Source: DATJLY01 sp035532935 (GTDB taxonomy: Bacteria > Pseudomonadota > Alphaproteobacteria > ATCC43930 > CGMCC-115725). From it: a stretch of DNA of 64,000 bases. The notes below the pieces were generated by a model. It worked only from the letters and a program-made list of their open reading frames with translations, ran no database searches and was not told the origin of the DNA. Below, one piece after another: positions 8,528-16,998 of the stretch. Positions within the stretch are counted from its first letter, which is position 1, and every line of letters starts with the position of its first letter. Position numbers and translations under genes: made by a program. The DNA lies in the NCBI GenBank assembly GCA_035532935.1, contig DATKQE010000035.1, positions 1-64,000 on the forward strand, given 5' to 3'.

Positions 8528-9545
8528 ATGATCGGCGCCGTGAACCTCGTCTTCGGTATCGTTGCACCGCTGTTCAAGTCGCGGGCGCAGCTCGAGGCGG
8601 AGATTTTGGTTCTGCGCCATCAACTGACGATCTTGCAGCGGGGAGCGCAACGTCGGCCGCGCCTCGGTGCGATTGACCGACTGATTTTCAGTATGGGCGT
8701 ATCGGTTGCGCCCGTCGGTGCTTGATGTGATTTCGATCGTAAAGCCCGAGACCGTCGTATGGTGGCACCGAACTGATTTCCGTTGGTATTGGCGCTGGAA
8801 GTCCCGCTCGCGAGGCGGCGGGCCGGCGATCCAAGACGAGTGGCGACGCCTCATTCACGAGATTAGCGCGGCCATTCCTCTATGGGGCGCTCCGCGCATT
8901 CACGGCGAACTGCTGAAGCTCGGCATCGAGGTCGCACCGTCGACGGTGGCTAAATATATGGCGCGAGGGCGACGTCCGCCAAGCCAGGGCCGGAAGACCT
9001 TCCTACGCAACCACGCGGGCGGGATTGCCGCCATGGACCTGCTCGTCGTGCCGGCGATCGGCTTTCGGCTGCTCTATGCCTTTGTGATCCTCCGCCACAA
9101 TCGCCGGCGGCTTGTCTCGATCGCGGTGACGTCTCATCCGACAGCGGAATGGATCGCCCGGCAGATCACCGAAGCTTTTCCCTGGCAGGAGGCGCCATGC
9201 TACCTGCTCCGCGACCGCGACGGCGCCTATGGGGATGTCGTCCGCCAGCGACTTGCCACGATGGGTATCCGCGACCGGCCGATCGCGGCCCGTTCACCCT
9301 GGCAGAACGGCTATGTCGAACGGCTCATCGGCTCGATCGGGCGCGAGTGCCTCGATCACGTCGTAATCCTCGGCGAGCGTCATCTCCGGACAATTCTCAA
9401 ACTCTATGCTGATTACTACAACCGTGTGCGCACGCACCTGTCCTTAGATAAGGATGCGCCGATCCATCGCGCGCCCTGCCTCACGGGAACCATCGCTTCG
9501 GTTCCGATGCTCGGAGGCCTGTATCACCATTATGTCAGAGCTTGA
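8528..9545 (+). pseudogene. integrase-core (rve) IS transposase, frameshifted
   Basis: DDE integrase-type transposase in two frames. The first frame (8528-8725) has the N-terminal helix LEAEILVLRHQLTIL and reaches IDRLIF. The remainder (from about 8691 to 9545) carries WRWKSRSRGG, PLWGAPRIHGELLKLGI, the first catalytic Asp in AAMDLLVVP, the second in RDRDGAYG and the Glu in NGYVERLIGSIGREC, ending THLSLDKDAP. Removing one base, the A at about 8690 in TTTTCAGTATGG, restores one continuous protein of about 338 aa reading LIFVWAYRLRPSVLD. This is most simply a one-base insertion that inactivates the gene; a sequencing error is the alternative. Full catalytic DDE residues remain in the second frame. 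Confidence 0.85.
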
Positions 9546-9572
9546 CCTTCAATCGACAGGGGGCGACGTCAT

Positions 9573-9590
9573 CGGATGATGTTTTCGGTA
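9573..9590 (-). repeat. right terminal inverted repeat of the IS
   Basis: CGGATGATGTTTTCGGTA, the exact reverse complement of 8470-8487. Confidence 0.9.
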
Positions 9591-9741
9591 GGGGTGGGGA
9601 CTCCATGAGAATGGAATTTGCCTTCAATCGAACACTGAGGATCACCATCCGCCACAGACAACGCTTTTCTTGCATTTATTGCGCGAACGGGTTGAAGCTC
9701 AAAGCTCATGAACGCGCCTAACGATAACAGGGAGGAAAGTC

Positions 9742-10743
9742 ATGCGTAGGATCGTCCTAGCTCTCGCCGTATCACTCGGATTGGCATCGACCGCACATGC
9801 CGACCCGGTCCTGATCCGGCTCGGCTACATCGTCCCGGTCGCGAACTGAGCAACGATGCTTTTCCAGGTGCCCGGCATCGCCAAGCACGAGGGCAAGTCC
9901 TACAAATTCGAGGCGGTCCATTTCCAGGGATCGCCGCTTCAGGTTCAGGCGCAAGCGGTGAATGAGCTCGAGATCGGCGACCACGGCTATTCCTCGTTCG
10001 TGTTCGGCGTCGTCAATGCCGGGATGCACCTGCGCATCATTGCCGACGAATTGCAAGACGGCGTTCCCGGATTTTATAGCAACCAGTACCTCGTCCGGAA
10101 CGGCAGCTCGATCAAGAGGATCGAGGATTTGAAAGGCAAGGTGGTGGCGGTCAACATCAAGGGCAGCGCTAGCGACATTCCAATGCGCGCAATGTTGCGC
10201 AAGCATGGACTCACGGACAGCGACTTCACCCTCATAGAAGCGCCGCTCCCGGCCCAGCCGGCAATGCTCGCGGAGCACAAGATCGACCTGGCGTCGGAAC
10301 CGCTTCCCTTCACCGCGGAGCCCGAAGTGCTCGCGAACGACCACCCGTTGTTTCTCCAGCGGGACATTTTCGGGATTTCTCCGCTCGCATTCTGGGCGGC
10401 GCGCACGAGTTGGCTCGAGAAGAACCGCGCTGCGGTCGTCGACTTCCTCGAAGACGCGCTCAGAGTGGAGCGCTGGTATCTTGACCCAGCCCATCACAAA
10501 GAGGCAGTCGCCATTGCGTCCAAAGTCGGGAAGGAACCGCCTGCCTTCTATGACCGATGGCTCTTCGTGAAGAACGGCGAAACCGGCGACTATTACCGCG
10601 ACCCGCGCGGTCTTCCGAACATCGATTCGATCCAGAAGACCGTCGACCTGCAAAAGAGTCTGGGCTTCTCCCATAGCACGATCGACGTCGCGAAATACAC
10701 AGATCTCTCCTATATCCGCGAGGCTGCCGCTCGCCTCAAATAG
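9742..10743 (+). pseudogene. ABC substrate-binding protein gene with in-frame TGA
   Basis: From the ATG at 9742, which has an excellent ribosome site (GGGAGGAAAG), the frame reads a signal peptide (cleavage near STAHA-D), then IRLGYIVPVAN, then TGA at 9847-9849, then continues without further stop as ATMLFQVPGIAKHEGKSY to 10743. Relatives have Trp at this place (VANWATMLF), so TGG to TGA is one base change. Everything after the stop keeps the fold of an NMT1/SsuA-like binding protein (334 codons counting the stop, normal length), including DLKGKVVAVN. The stop after 35 residues should abolish export and function. It lies between an IS and a transposase remnant. A sequencing error cannot be excluded. 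Confidence 0.85.
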
Positions 10744-10827
10744 TTTCGTCGTTCACCACGCTGGCACGCTCGGTCCAATGACATCGACCGGCCGTCGCGT
10801 CGCACGCATCGCGACCATGGATAGAAT

Positions 10828-10914
10828 CACAACCGCGTGTGTACGCACTTGGCTTTGGGCAAGGACGCGCCGGTTCACCTGTCCATCGCACGGGAAAGGC
10901 TGCGATCGGCCAGA
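10828..10914 (+). pseudogene. vestigial C-terminus of an integrase-core transposase
   Basis: The + strand translates as HNRVCTHLALGKDAPVH followed by unrelated sequence. This matches the conserved tail YNRVRTHLSLDKDAPIH of the transposase at 8528-9545 (its DNA is at about 9418-9475), but differs at many bases, so it is a remnant of a related, not identical, element. There is no start and no catalytic core. The exact right-hand limit is unclear. The rest of the 10744-11053 gap shows no gene; it becomes AT-rich just before the monooxygenase start. Confidence 0.65.
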
Positions 10915-11053
10915 AATCCTTCCTTCATCAACCCGCCCGTTCCGTCTCACGAATGCCGACTACAGACACCTGGCAATATGTGCTAAAGTAAAATATTCCT
11001 AGCGCGGCCCTGGCGCCGCGAAGGCATGGGCAACACGTGCCGTGGACCGGGCC

Positions 11054-12250
11054 ATGAACAGGGATCCGATCGTCATCGCCGGCGCCGGACCCTGCGGCCT
11101 CGTCACGGCGCTGGGCCTTGCGCGGCACGGTGTTCCGACCGTCGTTCTCGAGGCGGAGCCGAGCCTGCCGCAGGATCTTCGTGCGACCACGTTTCACCCG
11201 CCGACGCTCGACATGCTGGCGGAATTGGGTGTGGCGGCGCCGCTGATCGCGCTCGGCAATGTCGCGGCCGAGTGGCAGTTTCGCGATCGCAGCGCCGGGC
11301 GGGTTGCCGCGTTCGATCTCGCCTTGATCGCCGACGAAACGCGCTACCCCTACCGCCTGCAATGCGAGCAGTTTCACCTGACGGCCGTCTTGGCCGACGC
11401 GCTGCGCGCGACCGGGGAAGGGCGGGTCGAATTTGCCGCCAGGGTCGAAGACGTGAGCCAGACCGACAGCGCCGTGACAATTCGTTTCCGCACTGCCGAA
11501 GGACTCGGGGCGATACGCGCGGCCTACCTCGTCGCCGCCGACGGCGGCCGCAGCGCCATTCGCAAGGCGCTGCCAATCGCCTTCGAGGGCTTCACCTATC
11601 GCGAGCGCATTGTCCAGGCCGGAACCGCGTTCGATTTTCGCACAGCCATCCCCGACCTCGCCGACATCAACTACATCTCGGATCCCGAGGAATGGTGCGT
11701 GCTGCTGCAGATCGCCGGCTACTGGCGCGTGAGCTTTCCCTTGCCGCCCGAGGCCGATGAGGAGGAGGCGGTCGGCGACGCTGCGCTGCAGCGGCGCTTG
11801 CAGGGCCTGGTGCACCAGACCGGCGATTACGCGCTGGTCCATCGCCGCTGCTGGCGCATTCATCAGCGCGTGGCCAGCGATTTCCACCATGGTCGCATCG
11901 TGCTCGCGGGCGACGCTGCCCATGTCAACAGCCCGCATGGCGGCATGGGCATGAACAGCGCCATTCACGACGCCGTCAATCTCGCAGGCAAACTTGCGGC
12001 GCTCTGGAAAGGCGCCGCTGCGGCGGATGTGCTCGACCTCTATACCCGGCAGCGGCGCTTCATCGCCCTCGAGGATGTCCGCGTCCAGTCGATGCGCAAC
12101 TCGCAGCTCATGAGCGAACGCGACGCCGAGATCCGCCGCCGACGGCTCGACGACATGCGGCGCATGGCCGACGACCCGGTCCGCGCCCGCCGCTTTCTTC
12201 TCGAATCCTCGATGATCGCCGGCCTCAGGAAGAGCGAGGAGATTGTCTAG
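11054..12250 (+). CDS. FAD-dependent aromatic hydroxylase-like monooxygenase
   Basis: Group A flavoprotein monooxygenase (PF01494), 398 aa. It has the FAD fold IVIAGAGPCGLVTALGLARHG, the NADPH/FAD fingerprint AADGGRSAIRK and the ribityl-binding GD motif LAGDAAHVNSPHGGMGMN. Relatives hydroxylate phenols or carboxylated aromatics (PheA/TfdB, MhpA). There is no C-terminal thioredoxin-like domain, so it is the short type. Start taken as the ATG at 11054; a GTG four codons upstream (11042) is open too, neither with a strong ribosome site. The 3' end overlaps the convergent MarR gene by four bases, and it is followed on the same strand by a luciferase-like monooxygenase, so a common aromatic or heterocyclic substrate route is likely. 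Confidence 0.85.
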   Translation: MNRDPIVIAGAGPCGLVTALGLARHGVPTVVLEAEPSLPQDLRATTFHPPTLDMLAELGVAAPLIALGNVAAEWQFRDRSAGRVAAFDLALIADETRYPYRLQCEQFHLTAVLADALRATGEGRVEFAARVEDVSQTDSAVTIRFRTAEGLGAIRAAYLVAADGGRSAIRKALPIAFEGFTYRERIVQAGTAFDFRTAIPDLADINYISDPEEWCVLLQIAGYWRVSFPLPPEADEEEAVGDAALQRRLQGLVHQTGDYALVHRRCWRIHQRVASDFHHGRIVLAGDAAHVNSPHGGMGMNSAIHDAVNLAGKLAALWKGAAAADVLDLYTRQRRFIALEDVRVQSMRNSQLMSERDAEIRRRRLDDMRRMADDPVRARRFLLESSMIAGLRKSEEIV

Positions 12251-12729
12251 AACGCGCCGTTCACGTTTTCCGTGATGCGATGCAGAAGCACCTGAAGCCG
12301 TTTCAGATCCTGTTTGCTCAAACCCGCAACGGCCGTTTCGATCTGCTGCCGCGCCACCGGCAGGATCTCGCGAAAGACGCGGTGGCCGGCGGGCTCCAAA
12401 TGCACCGCGGTAAAGCGCCGGTCGCCGGGATAGGGCTTGCGCCGCACAAAGCCCTTGCGCTCGAGCCCGGCGATGATGCGGCTCAGCAGCGTGCGGTCGA
12501 TCACCGATTCCTGCGACAGCGCCCCGATATGCATCCCGTCATGCTCCTGCAGGATCGCTAGGACGCGCCAAACTGTCGGAGTCAGGTTCCGGCTCTTCAG
12601 CGCCTCGCCGATATTGGCGTTATTCCTGGAAATGATTTGATGCATGAAGATGAACGGATAGTCGCGCACGCTGAATCGCGAACCGTCCCGTTTGCGTCCT
12701 GACGCATGCGCGCGCGGTCCCGTCGGCAA
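12247..12729 (-). CDS. MarR-family transcriptional regulator
   Basis: Winged-helix repressor. The HTH reads GALSQESVIDRTLLSRIIAGLERKGFV in pieces (recognition helix near DRTLLSRII), then the wing with YPGDRRFTAVHL. The conserved N-terminal dimerisation start RFSVRDYPFIFMHQI is present, so the true start lies before it. I take the TTG at 12729 with GGGGTG about 8 bases upstream; a GTG at 12669 is shorter, and the frame is open to an ATG at 12852 that would give an unusual 201-aa product. It probably responds to an aromatic ligand and controls the luciferase-like gene through the repeats at 12824-12844. Confidence 0.75.
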   Translation of the reverse strand: MPTGPRAHASGRKRDGSRFSVRDYPFIFMHQIISRNNANIGEALKSRNLTPTVWRVLAILQEHDGMHIGALSQESVIDRTLLSRIIAGLERKGFVRRKPYPGDRRFTAVHLEPAGHRVFREILPVARQQIETAVAGLSKQDLKRLQVLLHRITENVNGAF

Positions 12730-12811
12730 GGTGCAGCACCCCAGTGATTCAGCCCGCACCAGCTTTGCCACAGGATCCCGCGAAGAACAAGTCCGGGACG
12801 GCGAATTTGTG

Positions 12812-12844
12812 TTGACCGCAGAATCATGTGACTTTAACATGTGA
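12812..12844 (+). promoter_or_regulatory. sigma70-type promoter with repeated MarR-operator-like boxes
   Basis: TTGACC at 12812-12817, 17 bases, then TAACAT at 12835-12840. Two copies of a box, TCATGTGA (12824-12831) and ACATGTGA (12837-12844), sit 13 bases apart and overlap or touch the -10. This is where a MarR dimer would block transcription of the gene starting at 12879. The assignment is an inference from position and symmetry. Confidence 0.55.
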
Positions 12845-12878
12845 AAAATCACGTATTCGGCGATGAAGGACCGCGTCC

Positions 12879-13994
12879 ATGCGTCCTCCGCGCGGCGCTC
12901 TCGGCGGGAATCGCTTCAAGCTCGGTATCTTCCGCATGAATTGCGGCGGCGGCCTGGCGATCACCCGCGCGCCGGAGCGGTGGGCGGCCGCATGGGACGA
13001 TATCGCCGCGGTGGCGCGGATGGCAGATACTGCCGGTATCGAACTGATCCTTCCGCTTGCGCGCTGGCGCGGCTATGGCGGCGCGCTCGACAATGCCGCA
13101 TGGTCCTATGAGACGCTGACCCACGGAGCGGCGCTTGCCGCCATCACGTCGCGCACTGCGATCTTCGTCACCGTCCATGTTCCGCTGGTCCATCCCGTTT
13201 TCGCTGCGAAGGCGGTGGCGACGATCGATCACGTGAGCCACGGCCGCGTCGGCCTCAACATCGTGTGCGGCTGGAACCAGGACGAATTCGGGATGTTCGG
13301 CATGAACATGGTCGAACACGACGCGCGCTATGATCAGGGCCACGAGTGGTTCGAGGTCTTCACGCGACTGGTGCGGGGCGAGCGCTTCGATCACGACGGC
13401 CGCTACTACACGATTCGCGATGCCTACACGGTACCGGTGCCGTTGCAGCAGCCGCGACCCGTGACGCTGTCGGCCGGTGGCTCGCCCAAGGGCCGCCAAT
13501 TCGCGGCGGCCGTCGCCGACTATCTTTTCGGTGTCGTGAGCGACATGGACCAAGCCAAGGCGCTGGCCGCGAGCGTATCGTCGAGCGCGGCGGAGGCGAT
13601 GCGTCATGCCGGCGTCTTCACCATCAGCCACGTGGTGTGCCGGCCGACCCAGGCGGAGGCCGATGCAGTCTATCGCTACTTCGCCGAGGAGATGACGGAC
13701 GACGAGGGGATCGACGCGTGGACCGGTGCCAAGCAGGCGACCTCGCAATCGACGCCGCCGGAAGTGCTGCGGATGCGCCGCCGCCTTGCCGGCGGGCACG
13801 GGACCTATCCACTAATCGGGACTCCGCAACGGATCGCAGAGGAGATGACGGCGCTGAGTCGCGCCGGAATCGCCGGCACGACCTTGTCCTTCTTCGATTT
13901 CAAGGCGGAACTGCCCTATTTCATCGACGCCGTTCTGCCGCTTCTGAAGCAGGCGGGTTTGCGCGCTGCCGACACGCACGCGGCGCGACCGTGA
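12879..13994 (+). CDS. luciferase-like (LLM class) flavin-dependent monooxygenase
   Basis: TIM-barrel flavin monooxygenase (PF00296), 371 aa, using reduced FMN from a separate reductase. Characteristic segments are RFKLGIFRMNCGGG near the N-terminus, HVSHGRVGLNIVCGWNQDEF (the GR-GLN-V-GW pattern of SsuD, SfnG and RutA) and AGGSPKGRQFAA near the phosphate site. SsuD-type enzymes cleave C-S bonds of sulfonates and RutA opens pyrimidine rings; the present substrate cannot be read. The ATG has AAGGA 9 bases upstream. It heads a same-strand run with two binding proteins and an SsuABC-like transporter, which favours a sulfonate, sulfone or N-heterocycle substrate. Confidence 0.85.
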   Translation: MRPPRGALGGNRFKLGIFRMNCGGGLAITRAPERWAAAWDDIAAVARMADTAGIELILPLARWRGYGGALDNAAWSYETLTHGAALAAITSRTAIFVTVHVPLVHPVFAAKAVATIDHVSHGRVGLNIVCGWNQDEFGMFGMNMVEHDARYDQGHEWFEVFTRLVRGERFDHDGRYYTIRDAYTVPVPLQQPRPVTLSAGGSPKGRQFAAAVADYLFGVVSDMDQAKALAASVSSSAAEAMRHAGVFTISHVVCRPTQAEADAVYRYFAEEMTDDEGIDAWTGAKQATSQSTPPEVLRMRRRLAGGHGTYPLIGTPQRIAEEMTALSRAGIAGTTLSFFDFKAELPYFIDAVLPLLKQAGLRAADTHAARP

Positions 13995-14010
13995 AAAGAG
14001 GGGGATGAAG

Positions 14011-15078
14011 ATGCGTCGATGGATCGCCGCGTGTTTCGCCGCCGTCCTTGCCCTCGGCACGGCGCGGGCGGAAACCATCTTGATCGCGCAAATCCCGATC
14101 GGCAATCAACCGGAAATCGTCGCCCAGGCGCTCGGGCTTTACAAGAAATACGGGCTCGATGTCGAGGTGAAGCTGTTCCGCGACGGCCCGGCCATGATGC
14201 AAGGACTGCTCTCCGGCGACCTTCAGATGGTCGATTCCGGGACGGTGCCGATGCTGCACCTCGTCGCGCAGAGCGTGCCGCTCTATTACCTCGTCAGTTC
14301 CGGCATCAATACGCCGTCGACGCCCCTCGGCGCGATCATGGTGCGGAGGGAAGAGACGGCGATCAAGTCCTTCGCCGACCTCAAGGGCCGGAAGATCGGT
14401 CAGCTCGGCAAGGGCGTGAACACCGATCTTTGGCTATCGGACGCCGCGGCGCATTACGGCATGGTGCCCGATGCGATCCGCCAGGTGTTCGTGCCCTTCC
14501 CGCATATGGGCAACCTGCTCGCGAGCAAGCAGGTCGATGCCGTCTACACCTGGGCGCCGTTCGACACGATCATATCGCTGGCCCGGCAGGGACGGGTGCT
14601 GCAGACGGATGTCGCGTGGAATCCCTATGCCGAAACCGGCGGCATGGTCGTCCGCAAGGCATGGGCCGACAAGAACCCCGCGCTGGTCGGCAAGCTCGTG
14701 CGCGTCGAGATTGAGGTCAATCGATGGATCGACGACCATCCGACCGAGGCGCGCGCGATCCTCGGCAAGGCACTCAACCTTCCCGCGCCGGTCTATCGCA
14801 AGATGCACCTCGCCTATTTTCCGCGCAATGGCTATCCGCTCATGCCCGGCGTGTGGGATTTCTATTACCTGATGGTCAAGAGCGGCGCGATGGCGCCGAT
14901 CGCCGCGCCGAAAGCGAGCTTCGACAAATATTGGGTCGAGCCGGCCCGGCGCTTCATCACGCCGGCGCTGAAAGCGCTGGGGACCGAGCCCGATCCGCTG
15001 GTCGAGCGTGTGCTCAAGATCCGCCTCCCGGATTTGCCGAACCCCCCTCAGACCTACTTTGCCGCGTGGGACCGCTGA
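14011..15078 (+). CDS. ABC substrate-binding protein (SsuA/NMT1 family), copy 1
   Basis: Periplasmic solute receptor, 355 aa. The ATG at 14011 is preferred over 14005 because GAGGGGG then has normal spacing. Signal peptide ends near LGTARA-E. Ligand-fold signatures are YKKYGLDVEVKLF, GLLSGDLQMVD and DLKGRKIGQLGKG, with FPRNGYPLMPGVWDFYYLM near the C-terminus. It closely resembles the next gene in every block, showing tandem duplication. Supplies the ABC transporter at 16219-17753. Confidence 0.85.
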   Translation: MRRWIAACFAAVLALGTARAETILIAQIPIGNQPEIVAQALGLYKKYGLDVEVKLFRDGPAMMQGLLSGDLQMVDSGTVPMLHLVAQSVPLYYLVSSGINTPSTPLGAIMVRREETAIKSFADLKGRKIGQLGKGVNTDLWLSDAAAHYGMVPDAIRQVFVPFPHMGNLLASKQVDAVYTWAPFDTIISLARQGRVLQTDVAWNPYAETGGMVVRKAWADKNPALVGKLVRVEIEVNRWIDDHPTEARAILGKALNLPAPVYRKMHLAYFPRNGYPLMPGVWDFYYLMVKSGAMAPIAAPKASFDKYWVEPARRFITPALKALGTEPDPLVERVLKIRLPDLPNPPQTYFAAWDR

Positions 15079-15113
15079 GACGGCCCGGCTGCGCTCATGA
15101 CATGAAGGACGCG

Positions 15114-16184
15114 ATGAAGATCGTCTCGACGCTGGTTCTGCTCGTTCTCCTTGCCGGTCGCCAGATCGCGGCTGCGGACACGATCAATATCGGCTACATG
15201 CCGGTGATCAACCAATCGGAAATCGTCGCCGAGGCGACCGGGCTCTACAAGAAATACGGGCTCGACGTGAAGCTGCACCGGTTCCAGACCGGTCCTGCGG
15301 CGCTGCAAGGGCTGCTTTCCGGCGACCTGCAGATGGTCGAGGCGGGCGGCGTGCCGATGCTCAATCTCGCGGCGCAGAATCTGCCGCTCTATTTCCTCGT
15401 CAGCGGCGGCATCAACACGCCCGGGTACCCGGCCGGCGCCATGATGATTCGGCCGGACGACACGTCAATCAAATCCTTCCAGGATCTCAAGGGCAAGAAG
15501 GTCGGTCAGCTTGGCAAGGGCACGATCACGTATCTGTGGCTTTGGAACGCGACCGCGCATTTTCACATGAAGCGCGACGACTTTCAGGAGATCTTCGTGC
15601 CGTTTCCGCAGATGGGCGGCCTGCTGGCGAGCAAGCAGGTCGATGCCGTCTATGCGTGGCCGCCCTTCGACACGATGATCGCCGATGCAGGCCAAGGGCG
15701 CATTCTGGTCAACGACACCGCGTGGAACCCCTATGCGGTGGTCAACGCCATGATCGTGCGCAAGGAATGGGCTGACCGGAACCCGGTCGAAGCGCAGGCG
15801 CTCGTGCGCGTCGCGATCGAGACCGGCCGCTGGATCGACGATCACTCGGACCAGGCGCGCGCGATGATTGGCGCAGGGCTGGGCCTGCCGGCCAAGGTCT
15901 ACGAAAAGATGCGGATGTTCTATTTTCCGCGCAATGGTTATCAGCTCATGCCCAGCATCTGGGATTTCTATTACCTCATGATCAAAGCCGGGCAGCTTCA
16001 GCCCTATTCCGATCCGCGCGCCGTGATCCGCAAATACTGGATCGAGCCGGCCCAGCGCTTCATCACTCCGGCGCTCGCCAAGATCGGCAAGCAGCCGGAC
16101 CCGGTCGTCGCCAGCGTGCTCAAGGTCAGGCTGATGAATCTGCCCGCGGCGCCGGAGAATTATTACGCGCCGTGGGAACGTTGA
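15114..16184 (+). CDS. ABC substrate-binding protein (SsuA/NMT1 family), copy 2
   Basis: Periplasmic receptor of 356 aa, paralogue of the preceding gene: shared blocks include YKKYGLDVK, GLLSGDLQMVE, GQLGKG, LLASKQVDAVY and PRNGYQLMPSIWDFYY. The signal peptide ends near IAAA-D. The start is the ATG at 15114 with AAGGA just upstream; an ATG at 15102 adds four residues. Differences fall in the putative pocket segments (for example TPSTPLGAIMV versus TPGYPAGAMMI), so the two may bind related but different ligands. Confidence 0.85.
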   Translation: MKIVSTLVLLVLLAGRQIAAADTINIGYMPVINQSEIVAEATGLYKKYGLDVKLHRFQTGPAALQGLLSGDLQMVEAGGVPMLNLAAQNLPLYFLVSGGINTPGYPAGAMMIRPDDTSIKSFQDLKGKKVGQLGKGTITYLWLWNATAHFHMKRDDFQEIFVPFPQMGGLLASKQVDAVYAWPPFDTMIADAGQGRILVNDTAWNPYAVVNAMIVRKEWADRNPVEAQALVRVAIETGRWIDDHSDQARAMIGAGLGLPAKVYEKMRMFYFPRNGYQLMPSIWDFYYLMIKAGQLQPYSDPRAVIRKYWIEPAQRFITPALAKIGKQPDPVVASVLKVRLMNLPAAPENYYAPWER

Positions 16185-16218
16185 TCCACCACCGACCCCG
16201 CTTCAGCCGAGACGCAGC

Positions 16219-16998
16219 GTGAAGATCGACGCGATCGGGCTGGGCAAGGACTTCACCCTTGGCGCCGTTGGGCTGCCGGTGCTCCAGAACGTGAACGTCT
16301 CGATCGCGGACGGCGAATTTGTCTGCCTGCTTGGACCGAGCGGCTGCGGCAAGACGACCTTCCTGCGCTGCGTTGCGGGTCTCGATCAGCCGACGCGCGG
16401 CACCATCCTGCTCGATGGGTCGCCGGTTCGCGGTCCCGGCCCCGATCGCAGCATGGTCTTCCAGGATTATGCGCTCTTTCCCTGGTACACGGTGGCGCAG
16501 AACATCCAATTCGGCCTGACGACGCGACGCAACTGCCGCCGTCGACGCCACGATCTCGCGGATGTCACACGCGACCTCGTGGCGCTCGTCGGGCTGCAGG
16601 GATTCGAGCGAGCCTTTCCGCACCAGATCTCGGGCGGCATGCGGCAGCGTGTCGGCATCGCCCGGGCGCTGGCCGTCGATCCGGGGGCGCTCCTGATGGA
16701 CGAGCCCTTTGCGGCGATCGACGCAATCACCCGCGAGGCACTGCAGCAGCAGCTTGTCGACATCTGGTCACGGACGCAGAAGACGGTGCTCTTCGTCACC
16801 CACAGTGTGGACGAGGCCGCCTATCTCGGCGATTCCGTCCATGTGTTCGGTCCGCGCCCTGCGACCATCCACGAAACGGTCGCCATCGAGCTGCCGCGGC
16901 CGCGCGACAAGACATCGCCGGACTTCATCGCTGCGGTCGGGCAATTGCGTCGCTCCATCGACGCAGCGATGCACGTCGCGAACGGGGCCGCGCCATGA
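16219..16998 (+). CDS. ABC transporter ATP-binding protein (SsuB/TauB-like)
   Basis: Energises import of the ligand caught by the two upstream receptors. 259 aa. Walker A GPSGCGKTTFL, Q-loop FQDYALFPW, signature ISGGMRQRVGIARAL, Walker B ALLMDEPFAAID and H-loop FVTHSVDEA are all intact. Starts at GTG 16219, 34 bases after the receptor gene. Its stop overlaps the permease start by four bases (ATGA), so the two are translationally coupled. Confidence 0.92.
   Translation: MKIDAIGLGKDFTLGAVGLPVLQNVNVSIADGEFVCLLGPSGCGKTTFLRCVAGLDQPTRGTILLDGSPVRGPGPDRSMVFQDYALFPWYTVAQNIQFGLTTRRNCRRRRHDLADVTRDLVALVGLQGFERAFPHQISGGMRQRVGIARALAVDPGALLMDEPFAAIDAITREALQQQLVDIWSRTQKTVLFVTHSVDEAAYLGDSVHVFGPRPATIHETVAIELPRPRDKTSPDFIAAVGQLRRSIDAAMHVANGAAP

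Larger units (their letters stand above)
8470..9590 (+). mobile_element. insertion sequence with integrase-core transposase, 18-bp perfect terminal repeats
   Basis: About 1.12 kb. The ends carry TACCGAAAACATCATCCG at 8470-8487 and its exact reverse complement at 9573-9590. Between them is one transposase gene filling most of the element. The true tips may extend a few bases outward (CC matches just outside), and no clear target duplication is visible. It sits directly downstream of the flavoprotein operon and upstream of a broken binding-protein gene. Confidence 0.88.
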
